Assembly (NCBI GenBank): GCA_034110565.1 | Contig: JAWUYY010000033.1 | Span: 1-64,000 of the forward strand | From: Bermanella sp034110565 | Lineage (GTDB): Bacteria; Pseudomonadota; Gammaproteobacteria; Pseudomonadales; Oceanobacteraceae | Direction of reading: 5' to 3' | Length of the DNA stretch: 64,000 bases | Part shown: positions 8,785 to 16,676 of the stretch, one piece after another | Layout of the letters: each line of letters starts with the position of its first letter | How positions within the stretch are numbered: position 1 is the first letter of the stretch | Notes under the pieces: generated by a model | Databases searched by the model: none | Seen by the model: the letters and a program-made list of their open reading frames with translations, nothing else | What the model was told of the DNA's origin: nothing | Position numbers and translations under genes: made by a program

Positions 8785-10449
8785 GTGTTAGAAATAATCA
8801 GTACTTCAGGCGCCTTGATCGGTGGCTTAGGGCTATTCATTTTAGCCATTGGCATGATGACGGATGGCTTAAAATTAGCGGCCGGCTCTTCATTGCGTTC
8901 GTTGCTTTCAAATTGGACCAGTACGCCGCTTAAGGGAATTTTGTCCGGTGCTTTTATGACCGCTATCGTGCAATCTTCAAGCGCCGTAACCGTAGCCTCT
9001 ATTGGTTTTGTGAATGCAGGTTTGCTTAGTATGCGTCAAGCATTAGGCATAGTGTATGGCGCCAATGTAGGCACCACTATGACTGGCTGGTTAATTGCAT
9101 TTTCAGGTTTCTCTTTCGATATTCATAGCATAGCGTTACCCATGATAGGCATCGGCATGTTAGTGAAGTTAATCAAGGTGCAAGGACGGGCTGCTTCCTT
9201 TGGTTTAGCGCTGGTTGGCTTTGGCTTATTTTTTATTGGTATTGATGTGCTTAAAAATGCATTTGAAGGCATGGTGCATATTTTTGATTTAAGCAAGGTG
9301 ACGGCTGAAGGGGTCAGTGGAATACTTATATTCACTTTAGTGGGTTTAGTGATGACGATTTTAACCCAGTCATCCAGTGCTTCTATCGCTTTAACCATTA
9401 CAGCTGCCAGTACTGGCGTGGTGGGTTTATATGCGGCAGCAGCAATGGTTATTGGCGCAAATATTGGTACCACATCAACAGCGTTAATTGCGTCAATAGG
9501 AGCCACTTCTAACGCAAAGCGAGTTGCGTTAGCGCAAGTTATATTTAATACGGCCACAGCTGTTGTTGCTTTCTTAATCTTACCTGTTTTATTTCAAAGT
9601 ATTGAGCTATTTAGCGCAGCTTTAAAATTAGAAGCCAACGTCAGTGTGTCTCTTGCTATGTTCCATAGTGTCTTTAACATTTTAGGCGTGCTTTTGATTT
9701 TCCCTTTTAATGATCGATTAGTCACTTTTTTAGATCACCGATTTTTATCATGGGAAGACAAAGAATCAAATTCTCGTTATTTAGATAAAACCATCGCTAT
9801 GACACCAGATCTTGCCGTGAACGCATTAGTATTAGAAATGAAATCGATTGCAGAGCGCGTAAGTTATTTATCAAAGCAAGCTATTCATGGCGAGTCTAAT
9901 AAAACAAAACCCTTTCCTGAGCAATTGGTAGTGATTAAACATCTATTAGATAACCTATCTAGCTTTATTGTGACGGTGGAAGGTTCCGAGTTATCAGATC
10001 AAACCACGCAAGATTTGGCAACGATTATGCGTATTGAGCAATATCTTCTAGCCTGCACGCTTTCATCTGAGCGTATTGTGAATGAATTCAGTGTTAAAGA
10101 AATGGCGGCGGATACACATTTTAAAACGACTCATAGTCACTTTGTTGAGCAAGTCGAAAAATTTGTTGATTTTGGGCGCTTTGGTGAGAAGGATATTGTC
10201 GAGCAAGCTTTCATTGAACTTAGTCAACTGCAAGTGGAGCACGATGCTTATAAAGCAAAATTATTATTGGCAGGCACAAGAGGTTCTATCAGCGTTCATT
10301 CTATGTCGGCAAGATTAGAGTGTATTGCTTTAATGAATGGTCTAGTTCAGCAATGGGCAAAAGCTATGAAATCATTAACGACATTGCATACTAACTTAGA
10401 CGTTAAAAATAAATTAGATAAAAATGTAATCGAAAATCAAAACGTATGA
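8785..10449 (+). CDS. Na+/phosphate cotransporter family protein with C-terminal PhoU-like domain
   Basis: A 554-residue protein starting with GTG at 8785. The N-terminal 310 residues are membrane helices with the two inverted-repeat signatures of the NptA/PNaS family, IVQSSSAVT and LTQSSSASI. The remaining part (about 340-550) is helical and hydrophilic, as in PhoU-like tails of this family. It probably imports phosphate. That fits its position 39 bases behind phosphoketolase, an enzyme that consumes inorganic phosphate. The ribosome site is weak (AAAG). Confidence 0.87.
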   Translation: MLEIISTSGALIGGLGLFILAIGMMTDGLKLAAGSSLRSLLSNWTSTPLKGILSGAFMTAIVQSSSAVTVASIGFVNAGLLSMRQALGIVYGANVGTTMTGWLIAFSGFSFDIHSIALPMIGIGMLVKLIKVQGRAASFGLALVGFGLFFIGIDVLKNAFEGMVHIFDLSKVTAEGVSGILIFTLVGLVMTILTQSSSASIALTITAASTGVVGLYAAAAMVIGANIGTTSTALIASIGATSNAKRVALAQVIFNTATAVVAFLILPVLFQSIELFSAALKLEANVSVSLAMFHSVFNILGVLLIFPFNDRLVTFLDHRFLSWEDKESNSRYLDKTIAMTPDLAVNALVLEMKSIAERVSYLSKQAIHGESNKTKPFPEQLVVIKHLLDNLSSFIVTVEGSELSDQTTQDLATIMRIEQYLLACTLSSERIVNEFSVKEMAADTHFKTTHSHFVEQVEKFVDFGRFGEKDIVEQAFIELSQLQVEHDAYKAKLLLAGTRGSISVHSMSARLECIALMNGLVQQWAKAMKSLTTLHTNLDVKNKLDKNVIENQNV

Positions 10450-10469
10450 ATTACTAAAGGATAAATATC

Positions 10470-11888
10470 ATGGCAAAACTTACATTTCATGGTGCGATTG
10501 AGGGTGTAACCGGCTCAATGTATTTATTACAAACGGATCACAGTAAAATTCTATTGGATTGCGGTTTGTTTCAAGGTAGGCGTGAAGAAGAAGCAAAAAA
10601 CTTAGATATATTTCCTTTTGATGTAAATGAATTAGATGCGGTTGTTTTGTCCCATGCACACCTTGATCACTCTGGGCGCTTGCCATTATTAGTCAAAAAT
10701 GGATATAGCGGTTTGATTTACATGACAAGACCAACCAGCGACCTAATTGAAATATTGTTAAAGGATGCGGCTTCTTTACAAGAAAGAGATGCAGAATGGG
10801 AAAACAAGCGACGTAAACGCTCTGGTAAAAAAAAGGTAGAGCCGTTATATCGTCTAGAGGACGTAGAAGAAACGCTGAGTCATTGTCAGGGTGTAAAGTA
10901 TTATGACGAGATTAATTTAACGGACGATATTAAAATAAAATTCTTAGATGCTGGTCATATATTAGGTTCGGCCATCGTTGAAGTCTATATTTCAGAAAAC
11001 AACGAAGAAAAGAAATTAGTATTCTCGGGCGACCTTGGGAACTCACAGGCTGCGCTATTACGTGACCCAGACGTTGTGGACAGCGCGGATATACTATTAA
11101 TGGAATCCACATATGGTGATCGTGATCACCGCTCTATGGTAGATACCTTAACGGAATTTGAGATGGTATTAGAAGACGCACAAAAAAATGGCGGCAATAT
11201 CCTAATCCCTTCGTTTGCAGTAGGGCGTACTCAAGAAATTATTTTTAGACTTGGTGAGCTTTATCAAAAAGGGAAGTTAAATCGTCAGGTAGTGTATCTT
11301 GATAGCCCAATGGCTATTGCTGTAACTGAAGTCTATCATCGTTATCAAAATGTTTATAATAATGAAGACAGCGCCGCCATCGAGATGAAGTCTAATGTAG
11401 AACCTTCAAAATCAAAAAGCCTACACACTTTCTTGCCTATTTTAAAATATTCATCCTCTACAGAAGAATCGATGAAACTTAACCAAGTAGACAGTGGGGC
11501 CATTATTATTGCTGGTAGTGGTATGTGTAATGGTGGGAGAATTAGACATCACCTGAAACATAATTTATGGCGTAAGCAATCTCATGTTGTATTTGTTGGT
11601 TTTCAGGCCATGGGTACGCCAGGTCGAACGTTAGTGGACGGTGCGACACATATGAAAATTGTGGGTGAAGATATCAAGGTGAGAGCTCAAATACACACGC
11701 TTGGTGGGTTTTCTGCTCATGCAAGCCAAACCCAATTAATACAATGGTTAAATTCTTTTACAGCTAGAAAACCAAAACTATTTCTTGTTCACGGTGAAGC
11801 GAATGCTAAAGTTGCACTACAAGAAGCCGTAAAACAAACAGGCTGGTCAGCTACTATTCCTACGTTAGATCAGACAATTACTTTTTAA
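10470..11888 (+). CDS. Metallo-beta-lactamase/beta-CASP family nuclease (RNA-processing exonuclease type)
   Basis: A 472-residue protein with the zinc-binding HxHxDH signature (His62, His64, Asp66, His67), a further His in AGHILGSA, the SGDLG motif, a beta-CASP insertion, and the C-terminal HGEANAK segment. These are hallmarks of the YsH1/CPSF73-like RNA-processing branch (COG1236). It is expected to be a cytoplasmic ribonuclease; substrates cannot be told from sequence. AGGATAA stands before the ATG. It sits 20 bases after the phosphate transporter and 11 before the LOG-family gene. Confidence 0.85.
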   Translation: MAKLTFHGAIEGVTGSMYLLQTDHSKILLDCGLFQGRREEEAKNLDIFPFDVNELDAVVLSHAHLDHSGRLPLLVKNGYSGLIYMTRPTSDLIEILLKDAASLQERDAEWENKRRKRSGKKKVEPLYRLEDVEETLSHCQGVKYYDEINLTDDIKIKFLDAGHILGSAIVEVYISENNEEKKLVFSGDLGNSQAALLRDPDVVDSADILLMESTYGDRDHRSMVDTLTEFEMVLEDAQKNGGNILIPSFAVGRTQEIIFRLGELYQKGKLNRQVVYLDSPMAIAVTEVYHRYQNVYNNEDSAAIEMKSNVEPSKSKSLHTFLPILKYSSSTEESMKLNQVDSGAIIIAGSGMCNGGRIRHHLKHNLWRKQSHVVFVGFQAMGTPGRTLVDGATHMKIVGEDIKVRAQIHTLGGFSAHASQTQLIQWLNSFTARKPKLFLVHGEANAKVALQEAVKQTGWSATIPTLDQTITF

Positions 11889-11899
11889 ATGATGAGTAT

Positions 11900-12772
11900 A
11901 TGAGTAATAAAAAAACACCTTCATGCATCTTTCCAACGGCAGCGGAAGACTTACAACATGCTTGTCAGTCAGAGACGACAAGCAATTCTTATCGCTTAGC
12001 TTATAGTGATGATCAGTTTTTATTAAGAGATGACCTAAGAGCGGTTCGGTTACAGCTTGAATGGCTTAAGCCCGATTTGATTCAAGAAGAGCAGGGCATT
12101 GAGTCAACTGTGGTTATTTTTGGTGGTGCACGATTTATAGAGAGAGAAAAGGCGCTTGCAGCGCTTAACCTTGCTAAAGATGCTTTGGCTCAGTCGCCAA
12201 AAGATCCTCAGGTTTTGCACGCTTATAGTAAAGCAGAAAAGTTAGTTAAAAATAGTCGATACTATGAAGATGCTCAGGCTCTGTCTAAAAAAATCACCGA
12301 TAAATCTCTGGAAAATGGCGGCAATGAATATGTGATAGTAACAGGTGGCGGGCCAGGTGTAATGGAAGCTGCAAACCGAGGTGCTTATGATGTTGGCGGC
12401 AAAAGTATTGGCTTAAATATTGTTTTACCATTTGAACAAAGGCCAAACCAATATATTACGCCAGAACTAAGCTTTCAATTTCATTATTTTGCGTTACGTA
12501 AAATGCATTTTTTAAAACGGGCCGTAGCTTTAATTGCCTACCCTGGTGGTTTCGGCACGCTTGATGAGCTATTCGAAACATTAACCCTAGTTCAAACAAA
12601 AAAAATAAAGCGCTTACCTATTATATTATTAGGCAAAGAATATTGGCAGAGGTTAATTGATTTTACATTTTTAGTCGAAGAAGGCGCCATTAAAGAAGAA
12701 GACATCGACTTATTTGAAATAGTGGATAGTGCTGATGAAGCTTGGGCAATACTAGAATCCAGTTGGCATTAA
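11900..12772 (+). CDS. LOG family protein (TIGR00730-type Rossmann fold)
   Basis: A 290-residue protein with the LOG family motifs GGGPGVMEAANRGA (about residues 148-161) and PGGFGTLDELFE (about 215-226). The family includes cytokinin-activating phosphoribohydrolases and nucleotide 5'-monophosphate nucleosidases. The N-terminal extension of about 75 residues is typical of the longer bacterial form. It is the last gene of the ATPase-phosphoketolase cluster. Its role there is unknown; nucleotide salvage or clearing is an inference. The gap 12773-12991 shows no gene and no clear terminator. Confidence 0.82.
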   Translation: MSNKKTPSCIFPTAAEDLQHACQSETTSNSYRLAYSDDQFLLRDDLRAVRLQLEWLKPDLIQEEQGIESTVVIFGGARFIEREKALAALNLAKDALAQSPKDPQVLHAYSKAEKLVKNSRYYEDAQALSKKITDKSLENGGNEYVIVTGGGPGVMEAANRGAYDVGGKSIGLNIVLPFEQRPNQYITPELSFQFHYFALRKMHFLKRAVALIAYPGGFGTLDELFETLTLVQTKKIKRLPIILLGKEYWQRLIDFTFLVEEGAIKEEDIDLFEIVDSADEAWAILESSWH

Positions 12773-12991
12773 AATTTCATATTTGGGCGATTGTTTGAAT
12801 ACTGGATGTTAGCTGTGAGAGGAATTCAATATCATCACCAAACTAAGTGTTTTGTTTAAGATGTCACCTATACTTATGATGGTCGAATGAAATACATCGC
12901 TGCGGTTTAACTAGGGTTACGCAGTCATTTTTTCATTAATGATTTATATGCAGACTCTCGCTTATCAAATTTGCATATTGAGGGCTAGTTT

Positions 12992-13387
12992 ATGAATAAA
13001 AATGAATATGCACACGGTGATGTTGAAATATTAATAGATGATCACATCATAATAGTACGTTTGTCTGGCATGTTTAATGAGTTAGGTGTCAAAAAATTCA
13101 CAGATGCTATTAAGGAGTTTGTAAGTAATCTAAATGGTGATTCATTCGCAGTTTTAATTAATGATTTGAAATTAGATGGTGGTACACCAGAAGCTTACGC
13201 TGAATTAGAAGATTATAATCAATGGTTGAATACTCAAAAATTATTGGCTAAAGCAATGGTGATTGATTCAGCCACCAATAAACATATAATTAATGCATTA
13301 TCCCCTTCTCTATCAGCTCAAAATATTGAATATTTTTTAACGGAAGATGCCGCGATTAACTGGTTGAAAAGTGAATTAGATAAGTAG
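12992..13387 (+). CDS. Small STAS/SpoIIAA-like hypothetical protein
   Basis: A 131-residue soluble protein preceded by GAGGG. The alternation of short strands and helices, and the stretch IIIVRLSGMFNELGVKKF followed by FAVLINDLKLDGG, resemble SpoIIAA-like/STAS folds, which often bind lipids or partner proteins. No catalytic motif is visible. It lies just outside the mobile element. Its own terminator is probably the hairpin at 13574-13612, which works in both directions. Confidence 0.65.
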   Translation: MNKNEYAHGDVEILIDDHIIIVRLSGMFNELGVKKFTDAIKEFVSNLNGDSFAVLINDLKLDGGTPEAYAELEDYNQWLNTQKLLAKAMVIDSATNKHIINALSPSLSAQNIEYFLTEDAAINWLKSELDK

Positions 13388-13444
13388 TTTTTTAGTTATT
13401 TAAACTAACACAGTAGCTATATAGGTCTGGGGTTTTTTATAGAA

Positions 13445-13525
13445 GAAAGCCTGATCTGGTAAATAAGTTAAGGATCTAACGGTGCATCAAATATTACCTT
13501 TTGGTAATGATTTGATGGAGATGCA
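13445..13525. repeat. Degenerate copy of the ssrA 3'-flank (older att-like scar)
   Basis: From GAAAGCCTGATCT at 13445 through TTTGATGGAGATGC (ending 13524), this stretch aligns along its whole length with 13631-13714. Both contain AGTTAAGGATCTAAC and ATCAAATATTACCTTT. The right end resembles the tmRNA 3' end (TTTGGTGGAGACGGC at 18061). It reads as a decayed attachment site from an earlier insertion. Confidence 0.6.
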
Positions 13526-13542
13526 GTGAGCCGAGCATCTGT

Positions 13543-13567
13543 ATTCGACTAAGACTCTTAGTCGAAT
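13543..13567. repeat. Perfect 12-base inverted repeat
   Basis: ATTCGACTAAGA (13543-13554), one base, then its exact complement TCTTAGTCGAAT (13556-13567). It lies between the two ssrA-flank copies. There is no T-run, so it is not a usual terminator; a protein-binding site or hairpin remnant is possible. Confidence 0.6.
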
Positions 13568-13573
13568 ATATAC

Positions 13574-13612
13574 AAAAAAGCCCAGTACCTATAAATAGGC
13601 CTGGGCTTTTTT
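13574..13612 (-). terminator. Bidirectional terminator, probably the former ssrA terminator displaced by the element
   Basis: AAAAAAGCCCAG (13574-13585) pairs perfectly with CTGGGCTTTTTT (13601-13612); inside it CCTAT/ATAGG also pairs. On the minus strand it follows an ssrA-flank copy at the same spacing as the present ssrA terminator follows tmRNA. It also serves the plus-strand gene ending at 13387. Confidence 0.8.
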
Positions 13613-13630
13613 GATGGCTTTCGATGGTCT

Positions 13631-13714
13631 GAAAGCCTGATCTTGGATATGAGTTAAGGATCTAACTCTGTATCAAATATTACCTTTCGGTAAAAATTTG
13701 GTGGGACGGCGGGG
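13631..13714. repeat. Distal attachment site region of the ssrA element
   Basis: TTTGGTGGGACGGCGGGG at 13697-13714 repeats the tmRNA 3' end (18061-18079) with one base missing. The adjoining 13613-13648 repeats the flank now next to tmRNA (18029-18065) with about six mismatches over 36 bases. It marks the far end of the inserted element. Confidence 0.7.
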
Positions 13715-13773
13715 ATGCTGTACTGCTCTCAACCCCTTGATTTTACTGATATCAGTAAGGTGATATTTTTTTA

Positions 13774-13793
13774 GTGTTACTAATAGTGTTACT
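13774..13793. repeat. Left-end arm-type repeat of the element
   Basis: GTGTTACTAATAGTGTTACT consists of two GTGTTACT units 12 bases apart. It matches 17930-17949 at 19 of 20 positions in the same orientation, as expected of integrase arm-binding sites near both ends. Confidence 0.65.
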
Positions 13794-13804
13794 AAAGCTG
13801 ACTC

Positions 13805-14284
13805 CTAGTTACTGCCTGCCTGAGCGATATCAATAGCCAATACGGCCTTATTTCTAAACTCGAGTGGTGAATCAATTCCCAAAATAGGGTTTTTCACGCC
13901 ACCTGTACCGCTAATAGTAATTGTACCAAATCCAAGTATTCGCCCTAGTATGGATTGATTAACAGCAAAGCTCTCGACTTTGCTGTGATTAAGTTCAATG
14001 GTATTTCTTTTTATCAGCCCAGTTTTTGCGATTATGCGTTTGTTTGTTATAGCCAACTCAGTTGATATCTTGTAAATAAAGGCTTTTAAAGCTAACCAAA
14101 TACTGAAAATTATTAATATATTGGCTATTACTTTGGCACCTTTTTCGCTATCTACAGTAGCGGTGACATGAAGTAATGTTGCAACTACAAGGCAAGCAAT
14201 ACTTGGAAAAAATATGGCCCAGTGTATTTTTGCTTGGTAGGTTATGCCTTCTCCGGCCATCAGATTATTATTTACGTAGCTCAT
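13805..14284 (-). CDS. PH-domain (bPH2-type) membrane protein
   Basis: A 159-residue protein with two membrane segments (about residues 25-45 and 52-70) followed by a domain of the bacterial PH type. The stretch KRIIAKTGLIKRNTIELNHSKV and the tail GFGTITISGTGG are typical of YdbS/bPH2 proteins. AAGGAAG precedes the ATG at 14284. It is the gene farthest from the integrase and the best candidate for cargo. Such proteins sit in the inner membrane; a role in host interference or envelope sensing is only inferred from the location. Confidence 0.8.
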   Translation of the reverse strand: MSYVNNNLMAGEGITYQAKIHWAIFFPSIACLVVATLLHVTATVDSEKGAKVIANILIIFSIWLALKAFIYKISTELAITNKRIIAKTGLIKRNTIELNHSKVESFAVNQSILGRILGFGTITISGTGGVKNPILGIDSPLEFRNKAVLAIDIAQAGSN

Positions 14285-14363
14285 TTTAGCTTCCTTGTTT
14301 GATCAAATATAACTTGTAGTTTTGAGGTAATCATAAGGCAATGGCTTAATCATGGGTAGTTAA

Positions 14364-14933
14364 TCATTTTGGTTTAAGCCGACTAGAGCCATAGTTCTTA
14401 GCTTGAGGAGGCTTGTAGCCCTTACCACGACCTTTAGCTAGGTAGGATATATGGTAAATAGGGTCTTGGAATGTTTCCGGCTTTTCTCTATGTAGCATGT
14501 GAAAGCATGTAGGCTGAGGGAAGTGAATCCCCCCATCATGCTGGACTGTCCAATACCACCGAATTTTCTCGATAACTTTATGTGATTTCTGAACTTTATT
14601 TCCATCGACCAAAATAAAGCAGTGATAGTGCTGCCTCTTAGCTTTCTCTTGTTCCCTTACCCATAAGTATGAAACTCGCTTTAATTTATACTCCCTTTTT
14701 ATGGACTCCGATAATAGCTTAAAAAGCACTGTTACTGCTTTGCTGTCATCGGTGTAGTCTGGCTGGTTTAGGTCAAAACGAATAAGCAATACTTTGTTGT
14801 GGTAACTGAGCATGGCTTCTATCTGGGCTAACATCTTTTTGAGTATGTTTGTATACAGTCCTGAAGCTTTGCTGTTTACCCAAAGGGTATGCCCCATAAA
14901 TTCGGTAATATGAGAGTGGCTAATGTAACTCAT
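14364..14933 (-). CDS. Inovirus Gp2/YagK-YfjJ family protein with HUH-like motifs
   Basis: A 189-residue protein that I recognise as the YagK/YfjJ C-terminal domain type. It shows three stretches in the order found in HUH rolling-circle nucleases: LLIRFDLNQP (about 49-58), HYH at 102-104 inside HYHCFILVDG, and YLAK at 164-167. Rolling-circle replication or nicking of the excised element is therefore likely, though the fold has to be verified. The start overlaps the stop of the upstream 90-residue gene as ATGA, which implies coupled translation. Confidence 0.75.
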   Translation of the reverse strand: MSYISHSHITEFMGHTLWVNSKASGLYTNILKKMLAQIEAMLSYHNKVLLIRFDLNQPDYTDDSKAVTVLFKLLSESIKREYKLKRVSYLWVREQEKAKRQHYHCFILVDGNKVQKSHKVIEKIRWYWTVQHDGGIHFPQPTCFHMLHREKPETFQDPIYHISYLAKGRGKGYKPPQAKNYGSSRLKPK

Positions 14934-15202
14934 AGGTTAGCCAGAATGGTTCTCGGACATATATGGCTTAGGAGTAAGAGAGGCATTAAAAAGCAGATAG
15001 ATAATATTAAATACCTAGCTAAAAGTGACTGGCCAATAGCTTTCGATACCCCGTGATGTCTGGGGTTAGGTTGATTTATGTCTCGTATTTCGCCCGTAAA
15101 AACCCTGAAATAGTGTCCATTAAGGCTTAGGGGTTTTATCCATTGGGCTGAGTAGTTAGGGACAACTAACTTTAAGTGGTTAGGTTTTGATTTAATGATC
15201 AT
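14930..15202 (-). CDS. Small unknown protein with a C-terminal membrane segment
   Basis: A 90-residue frame whose last 30 residues contain a hydrophobic run (ARYLILSICFLMPLLLLSHI). I do not recognise it. The case for its being real is the four-base ATGA overlap with the Gp2-like gene and its place in a gapless operon; the ribosome site is weak. It may be a small membrane or inhibitor protein of the element. Confidence 0.5.
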   Translation of the reverse strand: MIIKSKPNHLKLVVPNYSAQWIKPLSLNGHYFRVFTGEIRDINQPNPRHHGVSKAIGQSLLARYLILSICFLMPLLLLSHICPRTILANL

Positions 15203-15298
15203 TCGAGGATAGTATTCTTGGGCTGGTGGATGACTTTTAGCGGAGACAATCCACCAGCAGTGAATGGATAGCTCTTATTTAGTTGAACTAGATAAGAG

Positions 15299-15712
15299 CT
15301 ATTTTTTTAGGTCAAACTCAAGCTGTACTTCGGCCTCAAATTTTTCCTGAGTAATCCTAAGTTTGATTAATGCCCTAGACCGTCTGCGAGCTTCCCTTTC
15401 ACTTTGCTTGTAAGACTTTTCATTGTATTTAAGCTCAGCTTCAATCCTTGCTTGCCTATCAAGTTCGGGGATGCCTGATAAGTGGCGCTCGTCTAGTTGA
15501 TAGCGGCCTTTCTTATCGCCCGTGTTATGAATGAGCCAAAACCCATAGTCTTTCCTTAGTGACTGTATGGCTGATCTAGGATCAGCTTCTAAGGCTGTCA
15601 TAAGTTCTAGACTAGAGTGATCTTGGCCGTCCCATAAAATGTCCAGTAATCGTCTAGCTTGAGTGTTTAGGGTGGGGATATACCTTAGGGTAATGTTAGT
15701 GTACTTATCCAT
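15299..15712 (-). CDS. Unknown element protein, probable winged-helix DNA binding
   Basis: A 137-residue basic protein. Residues 17-75 look like a winged helix of the kind that follows AlpA regulators in small integrative elements: LLDILWDGQDHSSLELMTAL, a paired helix, then a strand-rich GDKKGRYQL turn. The C-terminal 50 residues are a charged helix. The start overlaps the AlpA stop by eight bases. The function is unknown; replication control is a plausible inference. Confidence 0.6.
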   Translation of the reverse strand: MDKYTNITLRYIPTLNTQARRLLDILWDGQDHSSLELMTALEADPRSAIQSLRKDYGFWLIHNTGDKKGRYQLDERHLSGIPELDRQARIEAELKYNEKSYKQSEREARRRSRALIKLRITQEKFEAEVQLEFDLKK

Positions 15713-15971
15713 TGATTAGACCTCCCATAGCTTTACGGGCTTCAATCAATTTATGAACAAGCTGTTTAATTTCGTTGTTCTCACGGCTTGAAACGAGGGC
15801 TGACAAAACGGCTTGAATTTCCGTTTCAAGCCAGCCACATGCTCGACCACCTAGATTAATAGATGGCGGCAATAGACCTGCTTGAATCCGGTTGAATAGG
15901 GTGGACTTGGATATACCAAGGGTAGCTAGTACTTCGGGTTTACGGATGATACGAGGTTGATTGGGTGTCAT
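15705..15971 (-). CDS. AlpA-family DNA-binding regulator
   Basis: An 88-residue protein with the AlpA/MerR-like helix-turn-helix: IIRKPEVLATLGISKSTL, then a recognition helix and the GGRACGWLETEI wing (about residues 8-53). In CP4-57, AlpA activates the excision gene; here it may act as excisionase or activator. AGGAG lies before the ATG at 15971. The 81-base gap upstream (15972-16052) contains the palindrome GCTATATAGC at 16021-16030, which could be part of the operon promoter. Confidence 0.85.
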   Translation of the reverse strand: MTPNQPRIIRKPEVLATLGISKSTLFNRIQAGLLPPSINLGGRACGWLETEIQAVLSALVSSRENNEIKQLVHKLIEARKAMGGLING

Positions 15972-16052
15972 TTACTATCTCCTACTGGTTGAAGGTGATA
16001 GCTATTGTTCGATATTGGACGCTATATAGCAGGGACAAATAGCATTAAATTT

Positions 16053-16676
16053 TTATCGTTTTTGTCCCCACTCATCGCCCTCATCTTTTGTTCTTTGGTA
16101 TTGTGCCCTTGCCAACTCAGAATCCTCTTCGTTTCCAAAAAGGCATATGCTCAAGTATTTACAAAATTTACTTTCGTCAGATTTTATTTTAGGTTGCTTT
16201 GTTGAGTTCCAGTAGACTTCTAGTTCTCGAATCAAGTGGTAATTTTTTGAGTTATTGTTAGTTGCGTAATAGTGAACAGAATCATCTATAACTTCAAAGC
16301 CGTTTACTATATTACTTTTTTTTAGTGAATTTAAATATAACTCAATTGAAATCTCAGTGAGTTTGAGAGAATCCTCTATGCTTTCATCACGGTTAGTTTT
16401 ATAACCTAAGCTAACTAGTCTTTGCAGTCTTATTTTTTGATCAATTTTCTCGAATGATTCTGGATGGTCTCGCTTCATTATTAATAGCGTTCTTTGGAAG
16501 TCTAATAATTGCTTTAAAGCTTTTTCGGCAAGCGTTCGCCTCGCCTTTATTGACCCCTTATGGCTAATGATGGTTTCCCATATTTGATTAGCTTGCCAGT
16601 CAGGAAACCACTCTTGAAGCTTAAGGATGGTTTGCTCTTTGTTTAGCCTGACTCTATCTACATTACTTCTAGCCAT
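16053..16676 (-). CDS. Unknown 207-residue element protein
   Basis: I do not recognise this protein. It is soluble, highly charged and helical. Its N-terminal 70 residues (EQTILKLQEWFPDWQANQIW onward) may form a helical DNA- or protein-binding domain. The start overlaps the integrase stop by eight bases, so it is co-translated with the integrase. It is separated from the AlpA gene by a possible promoter. Accessory (cargo) or directionality functions are both possible. Confidence 0.6.
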   Translation of the reverse strand: MARSNVDRVRLNKEQTILKLQEWFPDWQANQIWETIISHKGSIKARRTLAEKALKQLLDFQRTLLIMKRDHPESFEKIDQKIRLQRLVSLGYKTNRDESIEDSLKLTEISIELYLNSLKKSNIVNGFEVIDDSVHYYATNNNSKNYHLIRELEVYWNSTKQPKIKSDESKFCKYLSICLFGNEEDSELARAQYQRTKDEGDEWGQKR

